A stretch of 5,539 bases of DNA from Syntrophaceae bacterium. Lineage in GTDB: Bacteria > Desulfobacterota > Syntrophia > Syntrophales > UBA2185. The notes under the pieces are model-generated. The model worked only from the letters and a program-made list of their open reading frames with translations, had not been told where the DNA came from and did no database searches. The position numbers were made by a program, and so were the translations under genes. Positions 5,532-5,539 of the stretch are shown one piece after another (positions within the stretch are counted from its first letter, which is position 1; the number at the start of each line of letters is the position of its first letter). The stretch spans positions 1 through 5,539 of the forward strand of contig JAFNGM010000271.1 in NCBI GenBank assembly GCA_017885225.1, given 5' to 3'.

Positions 5532-5539
5532 ATCTTAAT

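Noticed and set aside
1..5539. CRISPR arrays, tRNA/rRNA genes, insertion sequence ends, attachment sites
   Set aside because: No regularly spaced repeats, no cloverleaf or rRNA-like sequence, no transposase and no flanking inverted/direct repeats were seen.

Overview
The window shows a bacterial gene layout: short intergenic gaps, SD-type start sites and a textbook sigma70 promoter. The Thermotoga-type CorA and the condensing-enzyme pair next to an acyl-CoA ligase would fit a free-living Gram-negative anaerobe, for example a deltaproteobacterium (Desulfobacterota, perhaps Syntrophales-like). That placement is an inference from gene types and cannot be proved from the sequence.

Left half (about 1-2870, minus strand). 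This is a lipid or polyketide-type operon read right to left. A perfect TTGACA-N17-TATAAT promoter (2833-2861) drives a complete beta-ketoacyl synthase with an intact Cys-His-His triad (2800-1553). Next comes a second synthase-fold protein (1486-239) in which all three catalytic residues are replaced, although the active-site lysine is kept. Last is the N-terminal part of an AMP-forming acyl-CoA/acyl-ACP ligase (174-1), cut by the window edge. The pair resembles the KS-alpha/KS-beta (chain length factor) heterodimers of type II polyketide, aryl-polyene and related systems. The ligase would activate a starter or recycle an acyl chain. No acyl carrier protein, ketoreductase or dehydratase lies in the window; these would be expected beyond the left edge.

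Centre (2801-3089). This is a divergent intergenic region of 289 bp. It holds the strong leftward promoter, a weaker candidate rightward promoter, A-tracts, a 6+6 bp inverted repeat and a 10-bp direct repeat whose second copy overlaps the ribosome binding site of the rightward gene.

Right-centre (3090-4441, plus strand). Two membrane proteins lie 8 bp apart. The first has one transmembrane helix, a low-complexity linker and a C-terminal domain that is probably periplasmic and resembles LytR_C/SPOR-type alpha/beta domains. The second has three transmembrane helices resembling the 'YEATS-associated' 3TM module, a charged linker and a cytoplasmic winged helix-turn-helix. Together they look like an uncharacterised envelope-sensing or membrane-tethered regulatory pair, and they are the least explained part of the window.

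Right edge (4448-5521, minus strand). A complete CorA-type divalent cation channel converges on the membrane pair, with only 6 bp between the two stop codons.
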